In this document: positions 57,412-64,000 of the stretch, in pieces
How positions within the stretch are numbered: position 1 is the first letter of the stretch
Layout: every line of letters starts with the position of its first letter
Assembly (NCBI GenBank): GCA_011503125.2
Contig: WWBZ02000040.1
Span: 1,488,001 to 1,552,000, forward strand
Reading direction: 5' to 3'
DNA: 64,000 bases
DNA from: Botryosphaeria dothidea
Lineage: Eukaryota > Ascomycota > Dothideomycetes > Botryosphaeriales > Botryosphaeriaceae
The notes under the pieces: generated by a model
The model's input: only the letters and a program-made list of their open reading frames with translations
The model's database searches: none
What the model was told of the DNA's origin: nothing
Made by a program: the position numbers and the translations under genes

Positions 57412-59880
57412 GCCTGCTACCTACTAATAATTCGTTAACGATACGCTACGTAAATATCTTAACCGCTAGTGCGTCGTCTATCTAGATAATATCCTTATCT
57501 ACTCGGAAACTAAGGAGGAGTACTACGAACACGTCCGATTAGTCCTCGAAAAGCTTCGTAAAGCAGGCTTATACGTTAAAGGCGAAAAATATAACTTCTA
57601 TACGACTTCGACTACGTTCCTTAGCTTCGTTATCTTCCTAGACGGTATCTCTATAGACCTAGCTAAGGTAGCCGCCGTAAAAGACTAGGAGATTCCCCGC
57701 TTAGTTAAAGATCTTCAATCGTTCCTTAGCTTTATAAACTTTTACTAACGATTTATTAAAGGATACTCTCGAAAAGCTAGAGCCCTCTTTAGGCTCCTAG
57801 CTAAGAATATTCGTTTTACTTAGGGAAAAGAATAGGATAAGGCATTTACTTATCTTAAGAAAGCCTTCTACTCTTACCTAATCCTCCGATACTTTAACCC
57901 CTAACTCGAAACTATCCTTAAAACCGACTTATCCGACTTTATTATCTTCGTAATTTTGTCCTAATAGGTAACCTACGAGGATGGCAGAAGAATCCTACAT
58001 CCTATCGCCTACTACTCTCGGAAAATAACCCCCGTAGAGTAGAACTATAGTATTAAAGATAAGGAACTCTTAGCTATTATAGAAGCCCTAAAGAAATACC
58101 GTTCCCTCGTTATTAACCTCTCCTCGCCACTCCTAGTTCTTATAGATTACTCGAATTTAACTAGCTTTGCCTCTAAGTAAATTCTAAACCGTCGGTAAGC
58201 ACGCTGGGCAATTAAACTCTTAGAACTCGACTTTAAGATCGTCTACCGCCTAGGAACTAAGAATTAACGCGCGGATGCGTTAATAAGACGGTTAGAAGAC
58301 CTCCCTGCTCGAGAGGGGCGCCTACCCCCTACTACGATCCTTACCTCTAAAAAATTCGAAATTTCGACCCTTATTTCTACTCGACATTTAATCGCTAGGC
58401 TAGAACCGTCTCTAGCTAGTAATATTCGCTTAGTACTCGATAAGGATACTCTTAGACAAGAGATCCTTACTTTACTCAATACCTACGCACTTCGACATCC
58501 TAAGGTAGATTTAGGCGTATATTCTAAGAATAACGATAGTCTATTACTAGTTAATAGACTTATCTATATTCCTAAAGATCTAAGCCTCCGCTAAAGAATT
58601 ATTAGCTCTCGATACTCGTATCCGGCTACTAGACACCTAGGCTAAGCAGTAATATTTAAACTCGTTACTCGTAATTTCTAGTAGCTAGGTCTACGCCAGA
58701 CAGTAGCTCGTTTTATACGAAACTATAAGACCTACTAAAGAATTAAACCCGCTCGACATACCCCCTATAGATATTTAAAACCCCTTAAAGTACCACAACG
58801 CCGCTAGCAATCCGTTTCTCTTAATTTAATTACGGGACTTCTAACGTCCAACTCGTTCGATGCTATACTAGTAGTCGTAGATCGACTAACTAAAATAGCT
58901 TACTTTATCCCTTATTAAATAACCCTCGATTCGATAGAGCTTGCTAAGCTTTATCGAGACTACGTTTTTCGACTATATAGCTTACCCGACGACTTCGTAT
59001 CTAACCGCGGCTCGATTTTTACCTCTAAATTTACTAGAGCTCTTAGTAGATCCCTATCTATTAAGACTAACTTTAGTACGGCTTTCTACCCGCAAACCGA
59101 CGGCTAGACAGAGCGTATTAACGCTATTCTCGAATAATACCTACGTATCTACGTTTCGTATTAATAAGACGATTAGAACGACTTTCTCTCCCTTACTAAA
59201 TTCGCTTATAATAATACGATCTCGACCACGACTAAGGTTACACCTTTCTTCGTAAACTACGGCTTCCACCCTCATTATAAGATTCTATAAAAAGACTCGA
59301 TCTTAGTCCCCCTCGAACCCCTACGCCTCTTCTAAGAGAACCTCGAAAACCTCGAAAACTACCTTCGCCAAGAAATTCGATTCGCACAAGACGCCTACGC
59401 AGAACAGGCCAATAAAGACCGTATTTCGCCACCCGTCTTTAAGCCTAGTGACCTTATTTAGCTCCTAAGAAGGCATATCTCGACAACAAGGCCTTCGGAT
59501 AAACTTAACTTTAAACGCCTTGGCCCCTTTCCCATCCTAGAGAAGATCTCGACCTATGCCTATCGCCTAGAACTACTAAGAACGATAAAAGTCTACCCTA
59601 TATTCTACGTCTCTTTACTCGAACCCGCAGCCTCTAACCCCTTGCCTAATTAAGTCTAACCTCCGCCCCCGCCCGTTATCGTTAACGGCGAAGAAGAGTA
59701 TAGGGTAGAAGAGATTCTAGACGTTAAAGCAACCCGGAGACAACTAAAATACCTCGTAAAATAGACTAGTTACTCGATACTAACCTAGGAACCTTACGAC
59801 CTTATTAAAGACCTTAAGGCCCTTAATACGTTCTATAAACGTTACCCTTCGAAACCTCGACTCTTAAGCTAAAGGCTCGT
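57412..59880 (+). pseudogene. G2 distal pol: RT end, RNase H, integrase
   Basis: Begins inside the RT (PAT..., then VVYLDNILIYSE; the second Asp of the YLDD box reads as Asn, a G-to-A change). RNase H and the connection domain follow (near 57900-58280), then integrase with the zinc-binding part near 58600 and the core near 58830-59200. The integrase C-terminal domain follows. Dozens of TAG/TAA stops. Confidence 0.85.
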
Positions 59881-59910
59881 AGGAACTTACCCCTAGGGAG
59901 GAGAGCCTAC

Positions 59911-60300
59911 TATTATAAACGTGGCTTGCTTAGACCCCTTACCTCTCGTTTACCTTCGTTAATTTAAAATCTAGATCTAGACTTACCTACTTATAAATTA
60001 GGAAGCTAGTATTTTAGTTCGTTCTTTATATATATAAAGCTCGCCCCTCTGCTTTGTAGTTAGTTCTTTAGTCTAGCAATAAGTATTCCTCGCGTATAAC
60101 TTGGTACGCCTTGAATTAGACCTTGCTTGCCTCCCTCGTCCCTCGTCCCTCGCCCCTCGTCCCTCGCCCCTCGTCTCTCGCACCTCGTACCCTCGCCCTT
60201 TGAACTACACCCTTATACTTCGGCATTGTTTTACCCCTACTGCCTTTACCGGCTTCGTTACCTCGTCTCTCCGCCCCCCCTCCAAGGTCCGTTTATTATA
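59911..60300 (+). repeat. 3' LTR of G2
   Basis: 390 bp, closely related to the LTR at 46687-47073; most differences are C-to-T or G-to-A in this copy. Followed by TSD CTAGC (60301-60305). Confidence 0.88.
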
Positions 60301-60305
60301 CTAGC

Positions 60306-62751
60306 GTACTAGATATTCCTTTTATCGAGGTAAGAAGCTCCTTTAGGTCTAGATGGTCTCTTCTAAGTATATCCTTTATACTCCTTCTTTCGTAGGAGTA
60401 TTTTGGGTATTTTAGTAAGAGATGTCTAGGTGTTTGTTTTGCTATGTTCGTGTATGGGTACTTATCGGTTTCGGCGTATTTAAACCTAAAGAGATAGGAT
60501 CTAAAGTATCCGTGTCCTATCTTTAGTTGGTAAAAGGCGGAGGCTAATTCCCGCTCTTTTAGAGGGGCTTTTAGATTCCGTTTAACTTAATAGCCGTATA
60601 GTTCCTTATAGGTAGAGGCTGAGGTATTTTTAAGCTTCTTTTCCTACTCCTTATAAAGCTCTTCCTTTAGCTATATTCCGTAGAAGGCTAAGCTATTTTT
60701 AGAGCTCGATATGGGTAGTCTCGTAGCTTCTTTTGCTAGTTTATCCGTAGTTTCATTTCTAAGGATATCTTTGTGTCCAGGTACCCATTCTAGAGAGATT
60801 TTGTTCCCCTTATCCTGTAGGATCTTTACTACTTTTACTACCCGGATTTATTGGTCTTGGCCAGGAGTATTAGCTAGGGTTTATAGCCGTAAGAGTGCGG
60901 CTTAGTTATCCGCATAGACTCTTATTTCTCGGTTTTTGTATCCTCGTTTACTAGCAAATTCGAGGGCATTTGTAATACCTTCTAGCTCGCCGTTATAAAC
61001 GAGGTAGTTAGGACCGTAGTTCCTAACTAGTTCTTATTGTATTAAGTCTCGAGATTGGCTAAGGTCTAGTATTCCTATTCCTATTCCTATTCCTTTTCCG
61101 TTGAGAAGTTGTAAGGCGTCGGAATATATAGATACTTGACTATTCGGGGCTTCTAGGACGGCCTTAGTATGTGCTTTCGCTTCGGCTTCCTTCTCTAGTA
61201 TAGATATCCTAACCGAATAAGGAGGGCTACCGCTCCACGGTTTAAAAAGGAAGGGGTCTATCTCTTCTATCTCCTTAGGGATTTTAGAGTATATTCCCCT
61301 TATTCTTTCTATCTGTGTAGGGGGTATACCACCAAAGTTTCGGTTAGATTCTCTCTCTATTTCGCAGCGGATTAGATGTTTCTTTTTAAGCTGTCTTATT
61401 CTAAACGCATACCTTTTTAGGATATCGTCTAGACGGAGCTCGGAGGGTAGGATTGCCGTCTCTAATTCTAAAGGAATATAGGAGTAGTTTTAAAAACTCC
61501 TAGAATCTTCCGTAGAGCAAGGTTTTGGAGTAGTGTGTATTGGCGTTTGAACTGTGCCTGATTTTTCCAGAAGATTTGACAGCTATAATCGGCTACGCTG
61601 GTAATACAGGCTATATATAGCTGTCTAACCGCGTAGGGGGATAAACCCCGTTCGATATTAGCTATTCTAGAGAGGCGTTGGAAGGCTGAACGGGCTTGGC
61701 TAACTCTTATAGAGACGTGCTCCTTAAAAGTTAGTTTTAAGTCGAAGAAGATCCCTAGCCAACGGACGAGTTTTTAAGGTTCTACTATATTACCGTCTGG
61801 TAAAATAATAGAGGTTTAGCTAGCCTCTTTGTTGTTAGAGAAGTATAGAAGTTCGGTCTTTAAAAGGTCGAATTCTACCCCGTTCTCTTAGCCCCGCTTA
61901 TAGAGCTGTTTTACCTCTTCCTCTAATAGACGTTTATTACGCTTATAGCTGGAAGAACTAGCTACTAGAGCAATATCGTCTATATAGGATAAGTAGGTAA
62001 TTTTGCTTGTCTTGAAGAGCTTACGAATATATATAAGGAATAGTATAGGGGAGATCGGGCTTCCCTGAGGAATCCCAGTCTCTATTCTACTAAAATCCTT
62101 ATTTTCTCCGTTAAAGGCGAGGCCTAGTACTCGTAGATTAAGAAAAGACCTAACCCACGCGAGTAGATTAACTAGTAGGCCTATTCTTGCTATTGTAGCT
62201 AGTAGTTATTCTTAGGCGACGTGGTCAAAGGCTCCTTTTATATCAAGGAATAAGGCCGAGGTTTTACGCTTTTTACGGCGATTCTTCTCGGCGATATTCT
62301 TTAATAGTAGGGCGGCATCAATAGCAGATTTCTTTAGCCTTCCCCCGATTTGGGAGGGATCTAGAAGAGAGGTCGTTTCTGCTAAAAAGCCTAGCCTTCT
62401 TGCTAGTATCCGTTCAAGAGTTTTTCCTAGGCAATTAAGAAGTGAAATTACCCTATAAGCCTTTGGGGCAGACTCGTCGGGTTTATTTGGTTTCTTTAGG
62501 GTTACACCGGTAGCCCGTCTCCAGCATAACGGATAGTATCCGTAGGTAAAAAGTAGGCTATATACCTGATGGAAGGCGTCAGGGGCGGTTTTAAACGCTC
62601 GGGTAATTATCTCTTGTGTTATAGCGTCTGGGCCTAGAGTCGTGCCTTTTATTTGATTTGAGCATGCTTTTTCTAGTTCCGTATAGCTGAGGGTAGGCCA
62701 TTCCCAGTCCTGGGAGGGGGAGTAGCTGTCCCACTTAAACGGGGGGGCCAA
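60306..62751 (-). pseudogene. LINE A reverse transcriptase-RNase H
   Basis: The RT begins with GTTLGPDAITQEII and LNCLGKTLERILARR, then LFLDIKGAFDHVA; the catalytic motif is YIDDIAL near 61985. An RNase H domain follows (YSDA near 61120, NGELEGI near 60990, YADN near 60915, PGHKDI near 60775). A terminal segment with HLLLKYPKY continues to the G2 insertion. Many TAG stops from RIP. Confidence 0.85.
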
Positions 62752-62783
62752 GGGAGGTATAGGAAAGAGGCCCTCCCTTAGGG

Positions 62784-62913
62784 GCAGAGCGAGATACGAG
62801 TACTCGTAACGTTTAGAAAGGACGTTCTAAACTCAATTACTATTGAAGATAGAATAGACCTAATTAAACACTCTGATATCTAGTGTTTTGATATCTGGGA
62901 AAAGGAGCGCACC
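62784..62913 (+). pseudogene. LINE B ORF2, endonuclease continuation
   Basis: After the TSD copy at 62784-62796 the endonuclease frame continues from QQSE into IRVLVTFRKDVLNSITIED, in phase with the sequence that stops at 45995, and runs to the copia LTR at 62914. Confidence 0.82.
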
Positions 62914-63061
62914 TGTTGGTATGTTGATGAACAATGATGATCTATTGATGATTAGCATGAGGAGGAAGGGCGTAGGTGGCCCACCCTCCTTATATACGTA
63001 AGTGAGTGACTAAGCTATCTGGTGTTGCAAAAGCAATATGCAAAACACGTGATTTCTAACA
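62914..63061 (-). repeat. 3' LTR of the copia element
   Basis: 148 bp with TG...CA ends and a short inverted repeat (TGTT / AACA). The partner LTR lies outside the window, so the TSD cannot be tested; the left flank is GCACC. Confidence 0.75.
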
Positions 63062-64000
63062 CACCCCCTTCGCGTGGTGTCCGATCGGGTAGTGCGCGAT
63101 AATCTGCTTAGTGTTGACCTTTAACAGTGTGAAAGGAACGTGATTACCGAAATATATAAATAAAATGGTGATAATCTGGTTTAAGCGGTGTGTACGCTTA
63201 TAATTACTATTGTAGTAATAAGAGGCCTAAGCCTTGCACAAAGTGGGCGTGCTTTTGCTTTATTAACGGCTTTGTGAGACCGTCTACGATCATCTAAGCT
63301 GTTGGTGTCCATTTAAAGTGAACGTTGCCTGCTTAAGTCTCTTGCCTAAGCCAGTGGTGATGGATATCAACGTGACGAAGCTTCGTAACAAGCTTTCCGA
63401 CGTTCTCTTCCATAAGGCGGAGCGTCTGTGTATTGTTACACTCGATCTAAACGAGGTAACCTGGCTCAAATTAGATGCCTCTAAAGAAGCGTTTCCACTA
63501 GTATACTTACTTAGCAGTCTCTAATAGAGCGAGGAGCTCTGCTTCCGTTATTAAGGTCGTCACTATTAGTTGCTTAGAGGCTTTCTAGTCCACGGGTCCG
63601 TCGAACAGTATTATAAGTAATCCTTGGTAACTACGGCGTGTGGCTGTGTTATTTGCGAAGGATGCATTACTGCTAGGCACGAAGATGCGTTAATTATTTG
63701 CTACGTTGCCGTTATATATAATTGCGAGGTCCTTCGTGTTTACGAGATATTCTAGGAGGCGGTATATAAGATAGAGGTGTCGCTTAGAAGGGTTCGTCAA
63801 ATACGCAGAGAGGGCTGAGCAGGCGTGGCCTATATTAGGTCTCGTGCTAATAGCAGCGAACTAGGCAGATCCTATCTTGCTCTAGAACGTGTAGATGTCT
63901 TGAGGTATTATATGAGCCTCGTTATTTAGGGTAGGTAGGTCCTCTATCGGAAGAGGCGTGGCAACCGATAATTCTTTGACGTTATATTTAGCCCTAAGGC
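62914..64000 (-). mobile_element. Ty1/copia element, 3' part, running off the window
   Basis: The 148-bp 3' LTR at 62914-63061 (TGTTGGTATG...TTTCTAACA) is followed by a purine tract on the minus strand (GAAGGGGGTG). Upstream on the minus strand the C-terminal RNase H part of a copia polyprotein is readable: VDGLTKPL near 63280 and LITEAELLALLE near 63530, with stops. Confidence 0.82.

Larger units (their letters stand above)
46687..60300 (+). mobile_element. Ty3/gypsy element G2, split by element G1
   Basis: LTRs at 46687-47073 and 59911-60300, plus orientation, perfect TSD CTAGC. Gag and protease lie in the left arm (to 49021). The distal reverse transcriptase, RNase H and integrase lie in the right arm (from 57412). 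The segment between protease and the YLDD region of RT is missing. A purine tract precedes the 3' LTR. The left arm has few stops; the right arm is saturated with TAG/TAA. Confidence 0.9.
45996..62783 (-). mobile_element. LINE A, 5'-truncated non-LTR retrotransposon, split by nested elements
   Basis: Bounded by the 13-bp TSD GCAGAGCGAGATA (45983-45995 and 62784-62796). The 5' end lies in the reverse transcriptase domain, so ORF1 and endonuclease are missing, as usual for incomplete reverse transcription. The 3' end on the left has three tandem 190-bp copies, each closed by an AAATA-rich tail. The Ty3 element at 46687-60300 interrupts it; the LINE frame continues on both sides of that insert (ISSTL | DFLK, then TRRWYLE). 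Confidence 0.88.

Overview
The window looks like nuclear DNA of a filamentous ascomycete (Pezizomycotina). Genes carry short introns (about 45-100 bp, one of 236 bp) with GT...CTAAC/CTGAC...AG signals. Codon use in many genes is GC-rich. The repeats carry the mark of repeat-induced point mutation (RIP): C-to-T and G-to-A transitions that turn CAG, CAA and TGG codons into stops. I assign no species. All calls come from reading the sequence; no database search was run.

The window has two halves. Positions 1-38.3 kb are mostly gene space. From left to right: a secreted SGNH/GDSL hydrolase; a membrane-anchored protein with an actin/Hsp70-like ATPase fold; an F-box-like gene with a solo LTR in its promoter and a decayed paralogue behind it; a broken ankyrin-CorA gene carrying two short insertions of one family; a conserved protein of unknown function; a MATE-like membrane-protein pseudogene; a tail-to-tail pair of small paralogous proteins sharing a C-terminal CxxCGHG motif; then five metabolic genes at 27.3-38.3 kb. 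These five are an FAD monooxygenase, a 3-hydroxyisobutyrate-dehydrogenase-like reductase, a divergent homogentisate dioxygenase, a carboxymuconolactone-decarboxylase-like protein and a short-chain dehydrogenase. Together they suggest an aromatic-ring degradation cluster. A dead Tc1-type DNA transposon sits between the first two.

Positions 38.6-64.0 kb are transposons inside transposons, and the order of insertion can be read from target-site duplications (TSDs). LINE C (minus strand) has a 15-bp TSD and stands alone. LINE B (plus strand, from about 44.1 kb) was interrupted by LINE A (13-bp TSD). LINE A was interrupted by a Ty3/gypsy element, here called G2 (5-bp TSD CTAGC). G2 carries inside it a second Ty3/gypsy element, G1, in the opposite orientation and without a TSD. 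G1 in turn carries a 604-bp miniature LTR element (TRIM; TSD TCCAA). A copia element that runs off the right edge also landed in LINE B.

The most interesting signals are these: (1) an intron-containing zinc-finger/coiled-coil gene on the antisense strand of G1, between pol and the 3' LTR; (2) LTRs of one family whose core is conserved while the U3 block is replaced by unrelated sequence, each block dominated by its own short repeated motif; (3) a mosaic history of G1 and G2; (4) the CxxCGHG paralogue pair; (5) a homogentisate-dioxygenase homologue with all iron ligands but Glu in place of a conserved active-site His.
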